From NCBI GenBank assembly GCA_002238645.1, contig MPMT01000023.1, forward strand, positions 1 through 62,973: a DNA stretch of 62,973 nucleotides, written 5' to 3'. Positions 1 to 9,527 of the stretch are shown here, piece by piece (within the stretch, counting starts at the first letter, position 1; every line of letters begins with the position of its first letter). The notes beneath the pieces were generated by a model that saw only the letters and a list, made by a program, of their open reading frames with translations, was not told the origin of the DNA and did no database searches. The position numbers and the translations under genes are program-made. Source of the stretch: Alphaproteobacteria bacterium bin52 (GTDB taxonomy: Bacteria > Pseudomonadota > Alphaproteobacteria > Thalassobaculales > Thalassobaculaceae).

Positions 1-212
1 CGCTCACGCTCTGGGTGCTGGTCGCGTCCCGGCCGGTCCTGTACCGGTGGGCCGCCCGGGCGGGGGCGGCAGCGCTTCGCGTGCTGGCGTTCGGCCGCGG
101 GCGGCTCAGGCGCCTGCCGCTTGCGGCGGGCTGGACCTCAACCAGGGACCTGCCGGCACCGGAAGCCGGAGGGACATTCATGTCCCGCTACCGTCGCGGA
201 CAGCAGAGATGA
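1..212 (+). CDS. lutB: LutB-type iron-sulfur protein, C-terminal end (5' truncated by window)
   Basis: The reading frame is open from base 3 and ends at a TGA at 210-212. The last residues contain GWTSTRDLPAPEAGGTF, the hydrophilic tail found at the end of LutB/YkgF-type iron-sulfur subunits of the L-lactate utilisation complex (family knowledge). The ferredoxin and cysteine-rich parts lie outside the window. The stop overlaps the start of the LutC-like gene in an ATGA, so the two are translationally coupled. The call rests on the tail motif and the neighbour. Confidence 0.6.
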   Translation, partial: LTLWVLVASRPVLYRWAARAGAAALRVLAFGRGRLRRLPLAAGWTSTRDLPAPEAGGTFMSRYRRGQQR

Positions 213-871
213 GCACAGCCAGGGCCGAAATACTCGCGGGCATCAGGAAAGCCCTGCGCCGCGGCCCGCTGCCAGTGGCCGAGCAGGCGGCGATCGAGGA
301 GCGGACCAGGCGCCATGATCGTCACATCATCCCCGAACGCGTGAACCGGTCCGCCGGGGAGCTGGTCGAGCTGTTCCTCGCCAAGGCCGGCGAGGTTGCG
401 ACCACGCTCGAGGAGGTGGACGACAGCGCCGGGGTGGCCCGGGCCGTTGCCGGGTACCTTGCCCGGGAGAACCTCCCGGCGCGGGTGGTCGCGGCACCGG
501 CCGTGGGCGAATTCGGGGTCGACTGGGACACGGTTCCGACGCTCGAGGTCAGGACCGGGACCGCGAACCGGGACGACGGGGTCGGAGTGACCGTGGGGAT
601 GGCCGGCATCGCGGAGACCGGCACCCTGCTGCTGGTCTCGGGCCCGGACACCCCGACCAGCCTCAACTTCGTTCCCCCGCACGGGATCGTGCTCCTGCGC
701 CGCAACGACATTGTCGGCAGCTGGGAAGACGGCTGGGACCTGGTGCGCCGTTCCCCCCTGCCCCGGGCGGTGAACTTCGTCACCGGACCGTCGCGCACCG
801 GCGACATCGAACAGAAGATCCAGATTGGTGTGCACGGACCGGTCCGCCTGCACGTCATCCTGGCGGGCTGA
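209..871 (+). CDS. lutC: LutC/YkgG-type LUD domain protein
   Basis: 220 residues. The LUD fold is marked by AETGT at 135-139 followed by VPPHGIVLL, and by TGPSRTGDIEQ at 192-202, the signature of the LutC subunit of the LutABC L-lactate oxidation complex (cytoplasmic, converts lactate to pyruvate). An upstream in-frame start at 47 would run through the lutB tail. ATG 209 is chosen because it forms the ATGA overlap with lutB. LutA would be expected upstream of lutB. The gene could alternatively belong to a paralogous LUD protein acting with another FAD oxidase. Confidence 0.85.
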   Translation: MSTARAEILAGIRKALRRGPLPVAEQAAIEERTRRHDRHIIPERVNRSAGELVELFLAKAGEVATTLEEVDDSAGVARAVAGYLARENLPARVVAAPAVGEFGVDWDTVPTLEVRTGTANRDDGVGVTVGMAGIAETGTLLLVSGPDTPTSLNFVPPHGIVLLRRNDIVGSWEDGWDLVRRSPLPRAVNFVTGPSRTGDIEQKIQIGVHGPVRLHVILAG

Positions 872-874
872 GCC

Positions 875-1477
875 ATGAGCCGTCGGCCGCGCTTCCTGCC
901 GGAAGACGATCTTGCCCTGTTCCACAGGGTGCTTGCCGATGTCATGCCCCTGCGCGAACAGGACGCGGGCTCCCCGTCGCCGGCGTCGCCGCGGGAACCG
1001 CTGCCCGAGCCGTCATCCGCACCGGTAATCGGTACGGCGAAGCTGCCGGTACGCGAGGCCCGCGCTCGCGAGCCGGCCATGGCAAGCGGGCACCGCCCCG
1101 GCCACGTTCCGGGACTGGACCGGCGCTCCGCCCTGCGCCTGAAGCGGGGCCAGGTGAGCATCGATGCGACGCTCGACCTGCATGGCATGACCCAGGCCAG
1201 GGCCAGGGCCGAACTCGACCGGTTCCTCGGAAAGGCGATCAGCCGCGGCCACCGCACCCTGCTGGTTATCACCGGCAAGGGAGACCGGGTCCGGGAGCGG
1301 TGGAACCGGGATGACGGGCCCGGCGTGCTGCGGCGGCGGGTACCGGCGTGGCTCAGGGACCATCCGCAGGCTCGCGACATCCTCGCGATCTCGAACGCCA
1401 GCCCGGCGCATGGCGGCGCCGGCGCACTCTACGTGGTGCTGCGCCGGCACCGGGAGCCCCTGCGGCCTACAAGATGA
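875..1477 (+). CDS. Smr (MutS2 C-terminal type) domain protein
   Basis: 200 residues. The first 85 or so are proline/alanine-rich and probably disordered. The C-terminal half is an Smr domain with LDLHG at 100-104 and TGKG at 133-136, the two conserved motifs of Smr nucleases. Stand-alone alphaproteobacterial Smr proteins of this length are common; their substrate (branched DNA or stalled-ribosome mRNA) is not settled. It starts three bases after the lutC stop and probably shares that transcript. The 3' end overlaps the convergent hslU end by 11 bases. Confidence 0.85.
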   Translation: MSRRPRFLPEDDLALFHRVLADVMPLREQDAGSPSPASPREPLPEPSSAPVIGTAKLPVREARAREPAMASGHRPGHVPGLDRRSALRLKRGQVSIDATLDLHGMTQARARAELDRFLGKAISRGHRTLLVITGKGDRVRERWNRDDGPGVLRRRVPAWLRDHPQARDILAISNASPAHGGAGALYVVLRRHREPLRPTR

Positions 1478-2774
1478 ACTTCGACAGGTCGGTGTCCTCT
1501 GCAAGGGCCGCGACGTGGTGGCGGACGTAGTCGGCATCGATCACCACGGTCTCGCCCGGCCGCTCGGTGGCGGTGAAGCTGATGTCGTCGAGCAGCTTCT
1601 CGAGCACGGTGTGCAGCCGGCGCGCCCCGATGTTCTCGATGTTGCTGTTGACCTCCACCGTCAGGTCGGCGAGCGCGTCGATCGCATCGTCGCGGAACTC
1701 CAGCGAGACCTCCTCGGTCTGCATCAGCGCCGAGTACTGCATGATCAGGCTGTTCTCGGGTTCGGTCAGGATGCGCCGGAAGTCATCGCGCTCCAGCGCC
1801 GCGAGTTCGACCCGGTTGGGGAGCCGGCCCTGAAGTTCGGGCAGCAGGTCCGCCGGCTTGGCGAGGTGGAATGCACCGGAGGCGATGAACAGCACGAAGT
1901 CGGTCCGCACCGGCGCATGCTTGGTGGCAACCGTGGTTCCTTCGATCAGCGGCAGCAGGTCGCGCTGGACACCTTCGCGCGAGATGTCGGCCCCGACCCG
2001 TTCGGACCGGGCGCAGATCTTGTCGATCTCGTCGATGAACACGATGCCGTTCTGCTCGACCGCGTCGACCGCCTGGCGTACCACCCGGTCCTCGTCCAGA
2101 AGCTTGTCGGCTTCCTCAGCCAGCAGCACCACGTAGGATTCCGCCACCGACATGGTCCGGCGCTTGGTGCGGTTGCCGAACGCCTTGCCCAGCATGTCGT
2201 TCAGGTTGACCATCCCCATCTGGGCGCCCGGCATGCCAGGGATGTCGAAGGTTGGCAGGCCGCCGCCCGCGTCCGCGACCTCCACCTCGATCTGCCGGTC
2301 GTCGAGCGAGCCTTCGCGAAGCAGCTTGCGGAACTTCTGGCGGGTCTCCTCGCGGGCACCGTCACCGGCCAGCGCATTGATGACGCGGTTTTCCGCCGCC
2401 AGCTCGGCATGGGCCTGGACTTCGCGGCGCATTCGACCGCGGACCATGGTGATGGCGATTTCCAGCAGGTCCCGGATGATCTGCTCGACATCCCGGCCGA
2501 CGTAACCCACCTCGGTGAACTTGGTAGCCTCCACCTTGATGAAGGGGGCCTCGGCAAGGCGCGCGAGCCGCCGGGCGATCTCGGTCTTGCCGACACCGGT
2601 CGGACCGATCATGAGGATGTTCTTCGGCTGCACCTCCTCGCGAATTGACTCCGGCAGCTGCTGGCGGCGCCAGCGGTTGCGCAGCGCAATCGCAACCGCC
2701 CGCTTGGCATCGGACTGACCGACGATGAACCGGTCGAGCTCGGACACGATCTCGCGAGGACTGAAAGCGGTCAT
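1467..2774 (-). CDS. hslU: ATP-dependent protease ATPase subunit HslU
   Basis: 435 residues, the full family length. It has Walker A GPTGVGKT at 57-64, the pore loop GYVG at 90-93, a Walker B FIDEIDKI, and the conserved tail ending in SKFIL that docks into HslV. HslU hexamers unfold substrates and feed them to the HslV peptidase in the cytoplasm. The start [10 protein letters not shown] is chosen because its ATG overlaps the hslV stop in an ATGA; the longer in-frame start lies inside hslV. It forms an operon with hslV. Confidence 0.97.
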   Translation of the reverse strand: MTAFSPREIVSELDRFIVGQSDAKRAVAIALRNRWRRQQLPESIREEVQPKNILMIGPTGVGKTEIARRLARLAEAPFIKVEATKFTEVGYVGRDVEQIIRDLLEIAITMVRGRMRREVQAHAELAAENRVINALAGDGAREETRQKFRKLLREGSLDDRQIEVEVADAGGGLPTFDIPGMPGAQMGMVNLNDMLGKAFGNRTKRRTMSVAESYVVLLAEEADKLLDEDRVVRQAVDAVEQNGIVFIDEIDKICARSERVGADISREGVQRDLLPLIEGTTVATKHAPVRTDFVLFIASGAFHLAKPADLLPELQGRLPNRVELAALERDDFRRILTEPENSLIMQYSALMQTEEVSLEFRDDAIDALADLTVEVNSNIENIGARRLHTVLEKLLDDISFTATERPGETVVIDADYVRHHVAALAEDTDLSKFIL

Positions 2775-3340
2775 TCCGGCTGTCCCGACGTCTCTCCCAG
2801 GGACTCCAGTGTCACCTGGTCGTTGGTATAGATGCACAGGCCGGCGGCGATTGCCATGGCGCGTCGCGCCATTTCCTCGCCCGTCATGTCATCGCGGTCA
2901 CACAGGGCGCGGGCAGCCGCGAGCGCGAATGGTCCCCCGGACCCGATGCCGATCAGGCCGTCCTCGGGTTCCAGCACGTCGCCGGTTCCCGACAGGATCA
3001 GGGAGGTCTCGCGGTCGGCAACCGCCATCATCGCCTCGAGCCGGCGCAGGTACCGGTCGGTGCGCCAGTCCTTGGCAAGCTCCACGCAGGCCCGGGTGAG
3101 CTGGGCCGGATACTGCTCGAGCCGCGCCTCGAGACGCTCGAACAGGGTGAAGGCATCGGCGGTGGCGCCGGCAAAGCCGGCGATAACCCGGCCGCCGGCC
3201 AGGAGGCGCACCTTGCGCGCCCGGCTCTTCAGCACCGTGTTGCCGAAGGTGACCTGGCCGTCGCCGGCGATCACCACCTGGTCCGCTGTACGAATCGACA
3301 GGATTGTTGTGCCATGCCAGCCGGTCTTGTCGTGTGCCAT
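2771..3340 (-). CDS. hslV: ATP-dependent protease peptidase subunit HslV
   Basis: 189 residues. A 10-residue propeptide precedes GTTI; Thr11 should become the N-terminal nucleophile after autocleavage. The downstream [10 protein letters not shown] and [14 protein letters not shown] are proteasome-beta-type motifs of HslV. The start at 3340 (MAHDKTGW) is preferred over longer in-frame starts because those would extend into hisB. It lies upstream of and coupled to hslU. The 84-bp gap to divergent hisB must carry both promoters. Confidence 0.96.
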   Translation of the reverse strand: MAHDKTGWHGTTILSIRTADQVVIAGDGQVTFGNTVLKSRARKVRLLAGGRVIAGFAGATADAFTLFERLEARLEQYPAQLTRACVELAKDWRTDRYLRRLEAMMAVADRETSLILSGTGDVLEPEDGLIGIGSGGPFALAAARALCDRDDMTGEEMARRAMAIAAGLCIYTNDQVTLESLGETSGQPE

Positions 3341-3390
3341 GCTATGCCTTTCGCTCCGTGCCCGGACTCGCCAGTGTTGACGCGAACTGA

Positions 3391-3417
3391 TACATAGCGC
3401 GCCGACGGGACTGGAAG
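3391..3417 (-). promoter_or_regulatory. possible sigma-32-type promoter for hslVU
   Basis: On the minus strand CTTC (3417-3414) and a GCTATGTAT block (about 3398-3390) are separated by roughly 15 bases. This resembles the alphaproteobacterial heat-shock consensus CTTG-N17/18-CYTATNT, with a short spacer and one -35 mismatch. hslVU is a classic heat-shock operon. This is inference from pattern and context only. Confidence 0.3.
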
Positions 3418-3424
3418 AAGACAC

Positions 3425-4048
3425 ATGAGCACGACGCGAACCGCCACAGTCGAGCGCATCACCACCGAAACCCGCATCACGGCACAGGTCAACATTGACG
3501 GGACCGGGACCTACCGGGTGGCCACCGGCATCGGGTTCCTCGATCATATGCTCGAGCAGCTCGCGCGGCATTCCCTGATCGACCTTGAGCTCGATGCCGA
3601 GGGCGACCTTCACATCGATGCCCATCACACCACCGAGGACTGCGGCTACGTCGTCGGCGAGGCGATCCGGCGCTGCCTTGGGGAGCGCCGCGGCATTGCC
3701 CGCTACGGAACTGCCAGGGTGCCGATGGACGAGGCCCTGACCGAGGTCAGTCTCGACATTTCGGGCCGGCCATACCTGGTCTGGCAGGTGCCACTCGCCC
3801 AGGCCCGACTGGGAGACATGGACACCGAGCTGTTTCGCGAGTGGTTCCAGGCTTTCTCGCAGTCCGCGGCCATCACGCTCCACGTCACCACGCACCACGG
3901 CAGCAACACGCACCATATCGTCGAGTCCTGCTTCAAGGCGCTGGCGCGGGCGTTGCGCCAGGCCATGACCATCGACCAACGTGCCGCGGATGCGATCCCG
4001 TCGACCAAGGGGTCACTGGGAGGGTCGGAGGGACCGGTCGTCGCATGA
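3425..4048 (+). CDS. hisB: imidazoleglycerol-phosphate dehydratase HisB
   Basis: 207 residues, monofunctional (no phosphatase domain). It contains GFLDHML, the metal-binding HHTTED, and the second THHGSNTHH histidine cluster that binds Mn in IGPD. It catalyses dehydration of imidazoleglycerol phosphate in histidine synthesis. It is first in a tightly coupled plus-strand his operon; its TGA overlaps the hisH start (ATGA). A GGAAG precedes the ATG. Confidence 0.97.
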   Translation: MSTTRTATVERITTETRITAQVNIDGTGTYRVATGIGFLDHMLEQLARHSLIDLELDAEGDLHIDAHHTTEDCGYVVGEAIRRCLGERRGIARYGTARVPMDEALTEVSLDISGRPYLVWQVPLAQARLGDMDTELFREWFQAFSQSAAITLHVTTHHGSNTHHIVESCFKALARALRQAMTIDQRAADAIPSTKGSLGGSEGPVVA

Positions 4049-4701
4049 CGCTCGCGATCATCGACTACGGTTCCGGCAACCTGCGGTCCGCCGCCCGGGC
4101 GCTTGAGCGGGTTGTCGCCGAGACCGGTTCCTCGCACCGGATCGAGGTGACGGCGGACCCGGACCGGGTCGGCGCCGCCGAACGCATCGTGCTGCCCGGT
4201 GTCGGCGCCTTTGCCGATTGCCGGCGCGGGCTCGAGGCGATCGACGGCATGGTCGAGGCGCTGGAACACCAGGTTCTGACGCGTGCGCGTCCGTTTCTCG
4301 GGATCTGCGTCGGCATGCAACTTACCGCCGAGACCGGCCACGAGCATGGCGCGACGGCAGGGTTCGGCTGGATCCCGGGCCGGGTGGTTGCGATCGAACC
4401 GGGCACCGATGCGCAGGGCCGCGCGCTGAAGGTGCCGCACATGGGGTGGAACAGGCTCGCCCCGGCGCGGAGCCGGCATCCCGTGCTCGATGGCCTCGAT
4501 GACGACGATCACCTCTATTTCGTGCACAGTTTCCACCTGGAGCCGGCATGCGAGCGGGACTTGCTGGCGACGACCGACTACGGTGGTCCGGTGACCGCGG
4601 CGGTGGGACGCGAGACCATCGTCGGCACCCAGTTCCATCCGGAGAAGAGCCAGTCCGCCGGTCTGCGGATCCTCGCCAACTTCCTGCGCTGGCGACCCTG
4701 A
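4045..4701 (+). CDS. hisH: imidazole glycerol phosphate synthase, glutaminase subunit HisH
   Basis: 218 residues, class I glutamine amidotransferase. DYGSGNL is at the N-terminus, the nucleophile Cys88 lies in FLGICVGMQ, and the catalytic His/Glu pair is in FHPEKSQ near the C-terminus. It releases ammonia from glutamine for HisF. The ATG at 4045 overlaps the hisB stop by 4 nt. It is separated from hisF by a GNAT gene and hisA. Confidence 0.96.
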   Translation: MTLAIIDYGSGNLRSAARALERVVAETGSSHRIEVTADPDRVGAAERIVLPGVGAFADCRRGLEAIDGMVEALEHQVLTRARPFLGICVGMQLTAETGHEHGATAGFGWIPGRVVAIEPGTDAQGRALKVPHMGWNRLAPARSRHPVLDGLDDDDHLYFVHSFHLEPACERDLLATTDYGGPVTAAVGRETIVGTQFHPEKSQSAGLRILANFLRWRP

Positions 4702-4703
4702 TC

Positions 4704-5258
4704 ATGAATGACGCACCACCGGCAATCCGGGTCGAACGGATCGAGGCCCTGCGCCCCACCGACCTGCACGACCTGTGTGTCATCACGGATGACTCGATCA
4801 AGGCCGGCGGCGGGTTCGGCTGGCTGAAGCCACCGCCCCGGCACGTGCTCGAGGCCTACTGGCGCGGGGTGCTGATGATACCGGAACGAACACTGTTCGT
4901 CGGGTGGCTGGACGGTGCGATCGCGGGGTCCTGCCAGGTGCACCGGCCGCCGGACAACAACCAGGCCCAGAAATCTGCCTGCAACCTGACAACGCATTTC
5001 GTGGTGCCCTGGGCGCGCGGCTACGGCCTGTCCGGGCAGCTGCTCCGGTCCGCCGAACAGTATGCGAAGGACGCCGGGTTCCGGGTCATAAACCTCGACG
5101 TCCGGGCGACACAGGAGACCGCGCTCGAACACTACAGGAACCACGGCTACATCCGGTTCGGTCGCCACCCCTACTACGCCCGGGTAGATGGCCGGGACGT
5201 GGAGGGCTACTACTTCTACAAGCCGCTGGTCGATACCGACGGGGAGCCGGACGCGTGA
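4704..5258 (+). CDS. GNAT-family N-acetyltransferase inserted in the his operon
   Basis: 184 residues with a GNAT fold. A beta4-type stretch [18 protein letters not shown] (acetyl-CoA binding Q/RxxGxG/A-like: ARGYGLS) and a C-terminal [10 protein letters not shown] are visible. It starts 2 nt after the hisH stop, and its own stop overlaps the hisA GTG start in a GTGA, so it is translated with the his enzymes. The substrate is unknown. The position suggests a housekeeping or histidine-linked acetylation role, but this is inference. Confidence 0.8.
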   Translation: MNDAPPAIRVERIEALRPTDLHDLCVITDDSIKAGGGFGWLKPPPRHVLEAYWRGVLMIPERTLFVGWLDGAIAGSCQVHRPPDNNQAQKSACNLTTHFVVPWARGYGLSGQLLRSAEQYAKDAGFRVINLDVRATQETALEHYRNHGYIRFGRHPYYARVDGRDVEGYYFYKPLVDTDGEPDA

Positions 5259-5989
5259 TCCTGTTCCCCGCCATCGATCTTGCCGACGGCCAGTGCGTGC
5301 GCCTGCTGCGCGGCGACATGGAGCAGGCGACGGTCTACAACCCGCAGCCGGCCGACCAGGCCGCCCGGTTCCGCGATGCCGGGTGCCGATGGATCCACGT
5401 TGTCGATCTTGACGGGGCGTTTTCCGGCCGCTCGGTGAACGGCGATGCCGTCGAGGCGGTGATTTCGGCCGGTGTCCCGGTGCAGCTCGGCGGCGGGATC
5501 CGCACCATGGACGCGATCGGGGACTGGTTCGAACGCGGCGTTGCCCGGGTGGTGCTCGGGACCGTTGCGCTGCGCGACCCGGACCTCGTCCGTGAAAGCT
5601 GCCGTGCCTTCCCCGGCCGGATTGCCGTCGGCATCGATGCCCGCGGCGGCATGGCGGCGGCACAGGGGTGGTCGGAGACGACCGCAATCAGGGCCGACGC
5701 CCTCGCCCGGCGCTTCGAGGATTGCGGGGTTGCTGCGCTGATCTTCACCGATATCGACCGGGACGGTGCGCTCACCGGTCTCAACCTGCCTGCAACCGTG
5801 GCGCTTGCCGCGGCGGTCCAGGTCCCGGTCATTGCATCCGGCGGCGTGTCGTCGATCGACGACCTGGTCGGGCTGGCCGCCTGCCGGGACTCTGGCATCT
5901 GCGGCGTGATCTGCGGACGAGCGCTGTATGACGGCCGGCTCGACCTTGCCGAGGGCCTGCGGGTTCTCGATGCGGACCGGTCATGCTGA
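5255..5989 (+). CDS. hisA: ProFAR isomerase HisA
   Basis: 244 residues, a (beta/alpha)8 barrel. The GTG start gives the canonical [17 protein letters not shown]-terminus with the catalytic Asp8. Phosphate-binding loops QLGGGIR and ASGGVSS follow. It catalyses the Amadori rearrangement of ProFAR to PRFAR. GTG 5255 overlaps the preceding GNAT stop by 4 nt, and the 3' end overlaps hisF by 7 nt. Confidence 0.97.
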   Translation: MILFPAIDLADGQCVRLLRGDMEQATVYNPQPADQAARFRDAGCRWIHVVDLDGAFSGRSVNGDAVEAVISAGVPVQLGGGIRTMDAIGDWFERGVARVVLGTVALRDPDLVRESCRAFPGRIAVGIDARGGMAAAQGWSETTAIRADALARRFEDCGVAALIFTDIDRDGALTGLNLPATVALAAAVQVPVIASGGVSSIDDLVGLAACRDSGICGVICGRALYDGRLDLAEGLRVLDADRSC

Positions 5990-6747
5990 CAACCCGGGTC
6001 ATCCCCTGCCTCGACGTCAAGGACGGCCGGGTGGTCAAGGGGGTGAACTTCGTCAACCTGATTGATGCCGGCGACCCGGTGGAACAGGCGCGGCTCTACG
6101 ATGCCGAGGGTGCTGACGAACTGTGCTTTCTCGACATCACCGCGAGCAGCGACAACCGGGAGACCCTGCTCGACGTGGTCAGCCGGACGGCGGACCAGTG
6201 CTTCATGCCGCTGACCGTGGGCGGCGGGGTGCGGACCACCGAGGACATCCGCCGCCTGCTGCTTGCGGGTGCCGACAAGGTCTCGATCAACACCGCGGCG
6301 GTACGGCGTCCGGAGTTCGTGTGCGAAGCGGCGGAGAAGTTCGGTTCCCAGTGCACCGTGGTCGCCATCGACGCCAAGCGATCCCGGTCGGGACGGTTCG
6401 AGGTCTTCACCCATGGCGGACGCACCGGGACCGGGCTCGACGCCGTGGAGTGGGCGCAGCGCATGGTCGATGCCGGGGCCGGCGAGATCCTGCTGACCTC
6501 GATGGACCGTGACGGGACCCGGGCCGGTTTCGACATCCCGCTCACCCGGGCGATCTCGGATGCGGCCCGGGTTCCCGTCATCGCGTCCGGCGGCGTCGGT
6601 GAACTCGATCACTTCGTCGAGGGCGTGCGCGACGCAGGCGCCTCCGCCGTGCTCGCGGCGTCGGTCTTTCATTTCGGGCAGTTCCGGATCAGGGAGGTCA
6701 AGGCGCACATGAAGTCGGCCGGCATCCCGGTGCGTCCGTCACCATGA
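5983..6747 (+). CDS. hisF: imidazole glycerol phosphate synthase, cyclase subunit HisF
   Basis: 254 residues. The N-terminus [16 protein letters not shown] carries the catalytic Asp11; the second acid is in VVAIDAK. TVGGGVR and ASGGVGE bind the phosphates. With HisH it forms IGP and AICAR, and the AICAR feeds purine synthesis through PurH (encoded at 33526). Overlaps hisA (7 nt) and hisE (4 nt). Confidence 0.98.
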   Translation: MLTTRVIPCLDVKDGRVVKGVNFVNLIDAGDPVEQARLYDAEGADELCFLDITASSDNRETLLDVVSRTADQCFMPLTVGGGVRTTEDIRRLLLAGADKVSINTAAVRRPEFVCEAAEKFGSQCTVVAIDAKRSRSGRFEVFTHGGRTGTGLDAVEWAQRMVDAGAGEILLTSMDRDGTRAGFDIPLTRAISDAARVPVIASGGVGELDHFVEGVRDAGASAVLAASVFHFGQFRIREVKAHMKSAGIPVRPSP

Positions 6748-7073
6748 CAGGACGCACGCACCCCCTCGACGAACTGTATCGGGTGATTGCGTCACGCCGC
6801 GGCGGCGACCCCGATGCCTCCTATACCGCCCGGCTGCTGGTGCGCGGCACCCCGGAGATCGCCCGCAAGCTGGGCGAGGAGGCGGTGGAGACCATGGTCG
6901 AGGCGCTGTCGGGAACCCCGGACGGCGTGGCGGCGGAAAGCGCCGACCTGCTTTACCACCTGCTGGTGCTGTGGCAGGACGCCGGGATTGACGCCGAACA
7001 GGTCTGGGCCATCCTCGAGCAGAGGTCCGGGATGTCCGGACTGGAGGAAAAGGCCTCCCGCGACCAGGACTGA
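6744..7073 (+). CDS. hisE: phosphoribosyl-ATP pyrophosphatase HisE
   Basis: 109 residues, all-alpha MazG-like. It contains [10 protein letters not shown], the acidic metal site [13 protein letters not shown], and [12 protein letters not shown]. It hydrolyses PR-ATP to PR-AMP, the second step of histidine synthesis. It is last in the his operon; HisI is not present here as a fusion or neighbour. The downstream gene is convergent and begins 7 bases later. Confidence 0.96.
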   Translation: MTGRTHPLDELYRVIASRRGGDPDASYTARLLVRGTPEIARKLGEEAVETMVEALSGTPDGVAAESADLLYHLLVLWQDAGIDAEQVWAILEQRSGMSGLEEKASRDQD

Positions 7074-7080
7074 GAGCGGC

Positions 7081-8022
7081 CTACAGCCGCGCCTCGATGG
7101 CGTCCCAGATCATGCCTGCCACGTTGACGCCGTCGAACCGGCCCAGTTCCTGGATGCCGGTCGGCGAGGTGACATTGATCTCGGTGAGCCAGTCCCCGAT
7201 CACGTCGATCCCGACAAACACCAGTCCACGCTCGCGCAGTGCCGGTCCGATCTGCTCGCAGATCTCGTGGTCGCGCCGGGTCATCTCCCAGGGCTGCGGC
7301 TGGCCGCCGACATGCATGTTGGACCGGGCCTCGCCCTCGGCCGGGACCCGGTTGATGGCGCCGACCGCCTGTCCGTCGACGAGGATGATGCGCCGGTCGC
7401 CCTGGCGGACCTCCGGCAGGTAGCGCTGGACGATCAGCGGTTCCCGGTTGATGGTGCCGAACAGTTCCAGCAGCGCGTTCAGGTTCTCGTCCCCGGGCCC
7501 GACGTGGAACACGCCCGCACCCCCGTTGCCGAACAGCGGCTTGATGATGATGTCGCGATGGGTGTCGCGAAACCCGCGGACCTCCTCGGCGTCGCGCGTG
7601 ATCAGGGTCGGCGGCATCAGGCCGGGGAAACCGGTCGAGAACAGCTTTTCCGGTGCGTTGCGAACCTGTGCCGGGTCGTTGATCACCAGGGTGCCGGGCC
7701 GGAGCTGTTCAAGCACGTGGGTCGCGGTGATGTAGGACATGTCGAATGGCGGGTCCTGGCGCATCAGGACCACGTCGACCTCGCCGGCGAGGTCCACCGT
7801 CCTGCGCTCGCCGAGCGTAGAGTGGTCGCCGGCCACCCGACGGACAGCGAGCGGCCGCGCCTTCGCCGTCACCTGCCGGTCGCGCCAAGACAGGTTGTCC
7901 GGCAGGTAGTGCAGAAGCTCGTGACCCCGGTCCTGCGCCTCGAGCGCCAGGGCGAAGGTGCTGTCTGCGTCGATGTCGATACCCTCTATCGGGTCCATCT
8001 GGATCGCGACGGTCAGGCTCAT
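7081..8022 (-). CDS. gshB: glutathione synthetase
   Basis: 313 residues, a two-domain ATP-grasp ligase. The N-terminus [14 protein letters not shown] is typical of Gsh[13 protein letters not shown] binds ATP and [13 protein letters not shown] carries metal ligands. It joins gamma-glutamylcysteine and glycine in the cytoplasm. The start at 8022 gives the canonical N-terminus and a GGAA lies upstream; the 25-residue extension is rejected. It is downstream of the SirB1-like gene on the same strand with an 87-bp gap. Confidence 0.96.
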   Translation of the reverse strand: MSLTVAIQMDPIEGIDIDADSTFALALEAQDRGHELLHYLPDNLSWRDRQVTAKARPLAVRRVAGDHSTLGERRTVDLAGEVDVVLMRQDPPFDMSYITATHVLEQLRPGTLVINDPAQVRNAPEKLFSTGFPGLMPPTLITRDAEEVRGFRDTHRDIIIKPLFGNGGAGVFHVGPGDENLNALLELFGTINREPLIVQRYLPEVRQGDRRIILVDGQAVGAINRVPAEGEARSNMHVGGQPQPWEMTRRDHEICEQIGPALRERGLVFVGIDVIGDWLTEINVTSPTGIQELGRFDGVNVAGMIWDAIEARL

Positions 8023-8109
8023 GCGGGAAGGTCCGTTGCTGTCTTTTCTTTCACCGGGAAGCCGGCGGATCATGCGACGTGGTGCAACCGTGCGCAACCG
8101 TGCGCGGGA

Positions 8110-8934
8110 TCAGTTGAGCCGTATCCGGCACCCTTCGCGCAACCGTGCGAGCTGGTAGCGTGCCGAACCGGACAGCGAGCCTTGCTCGAGGCAGCGGGTG
8201 ATCAGGTCGATCGCCGCCTGGTACCTGCCGAGCTGCGCGTTGCAGACTGCCGACCTCGCCCAGATGCGCTCGTCATCGGGAGCGAGGACCATCATACGCT
8301 CCAGGATGGCGCCGGCCCTCTCGGTGGAATCGGTGGCTTCAAGGCGCATGGCGATGTTGTTGAGCAGGCGCAGCACCACGTCGCGGTCGCAGACCCCCGC
8401 CGTCATCTCCGGGGACAGCCTGACCGCTTCCCGCTGCGTCCTCCCGAGCAGCCCCCGAAGGTCGGCGGCCGAGCAGTCCCGTCCGCCGGCAAACGGATCG
8501 AGGATCGACCGCAACGGACCCGTGGTGATGCGAACGAGAAAATGCCCCGGGAACGCCAGGCCTTCCGCATCCCAGCCCTGAGCCCGCGCGGTGTGGATGT
8601 AGAGGATGCCAAGAGCCACCGGCAGTCCCTTGCGCCGGTCCATCACCCGCATCAGGTTGGCGTTCTGCAGGTCGTCGTAGTTGACGCTGTCTCCCTCGTA
8701 GCCGAGTTCCGCGCCGATGACGCGAGCCAGGCAGGAAACCGGTTCCGGCGCCTGCTCGACACAGCGCGCCACCCGGTCCGACATGTCGTCGAGTTCCTGC
8801 AGGTAGCGGCCGAGCGGGACCGCGGGGCGATCGAGGGCGGCGACCGCGAGTGCAGTCTCGGCGATGGGCCACGGCGCGGTCCCGAGGCGGGCTGCCCTGC
8901 GCAGTATCGCGTCCGGGGTCCGCTCCCCGGTCAA
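8110..8934 (-). CDS. SirB1-type transglutaminase-like/TPR protein
   Basis: 274 residues. The N-terminal two thirds match the SirB1 family: LPVALGILYIHTARAQGWDAEGLAFPGHF-type core (about residues 95-135), then a DPFAGG stretch. The C-terminal third (about 185-270) forms two or three TPR-like helical repeats. These proteins have a transglutaminase-like fold, usually without a demonstrated enzyme activity. It is coupled by ATGA to the BON lipoprotein upstream. Confidence 0.8.
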   Translation of the reverse strand: MTGERTPDAILRRAARLGTAPWPIAETALAVAALDRPAVPLGRYLQELDDMSDRVARCVEQAPEPVSCLARVIGAELGYEGDSVNYDDLQNANLMRVMDRRKGLPVALGILYIHTARAQGWDAEGLAFPGHFLVRITTGPLRSILDPFAGGRDCSAADLRGLLGRTQREAVRLSPEMTAGVCDRDVVLRLLNNIAMRLEATDSTERAGAILERMMVLAPDDERIWARSAVCNAQLGRYQAAIDLITRCLEQGSLSGSARYQLARLREGCRIRLN

Positions 8935-9527
8935 GGAGCTGGTTCCACCGTCACGTAGCTCACCACGTTCTGGACGAACTGGATGTTGCCCGCATGCGAC
9001 TTCACCCGGTCGAGCTCTTCCTGCGAACGCGCTGTCCCGAACAGGTAGACGATCCCGTTGACGGTATCGACGCTGTAGGTGATCGACCGTACGTGCGTGT
9101 CGAACAACAGCCGGCTCTGCAGGGTCTTGGTCACGATGAGATCGCGTGCCCGGTCGAGAAGGGTTGTCGTATCCGTGACCTGCAATTCGTTGATGACTTC
9201 ACGAACTCCGTCGATCTGCCAGACCAGCCGGGTCGCCTCGAGACGGTCATCCGGGGTCACGACCGATCCGGTGAGCAGGACACGACCGTTCTCCACGGCA
9301 AGGGAAACCGCGCCGAAGAGGTCCACGTCGCGCTGGAACAGGGCATCGTTGATCCGGGCCCGGATCGCTATGTCCTCGACGGTCCTGCTGACCTCGTTCC
9401 TGATCGGGGTCGACTCGACGATGGCGGTGGCGGCGGCGCCGGCATCGATCGTCATCTCGATCGGCGCACACCCGGCCACCATGAACAGGGCGATCACTGC
9501 AGCACCCCACCGGGGTCTTATTCTCAT
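8931..9527 (-). CDS. DolP-like BON-domain outer-membrane lipoprotein
   Basis: 198 residues. A basic N-terminus and hydrophobic stretch end in the lipobox VAGC (Cys20), so it should be a lipoprotein. Two BON domains follow (about residues 45-115 and 120-195; IRARINDALF, VLLTGSV, GIVYLFGTA). Its position after rsmI and near lpoA mirrors the E. coli lpoA-rsmI-yraN-diaA-dolP cluster, which supports the DolP/YraP assignment over OsmY. DolP supports outer-membrane integrity and cell separation. Overlaps rsmI and the SirB1 gene by 4 nt each. Confidence 0.8.
   Translation of the reverse strand: MRIRPRWGAAVIALFMVAGCAPIEMTIDAGAAATAIVESTPIRNEVSRTVEDIAIRARINDALFQRDVDLFGAVSLAVENGRVLLTGSVVTPDDRLEATRLVWQIDGVREVINELQVTDTTTLLDRARDLIVTKTLQSRLLFDTHVRSITYSVDTVNGIVYLFGTARSQEELDRVKSHAGNIQFVQNVVSYVTVEPAP

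Noticed and set aside
1311..2648. 445-residue plus-strand frame across hslU
   Set aside because: Antisense to hslU, which is unambiguous.
6787..8958. 723-residue open frame on the plus strand
   Set aside because: It lies antisense to gshB and the SirB1-like gene and its composition is that of a high-GC shadow frame; the minus-strand genes have clear motifs.
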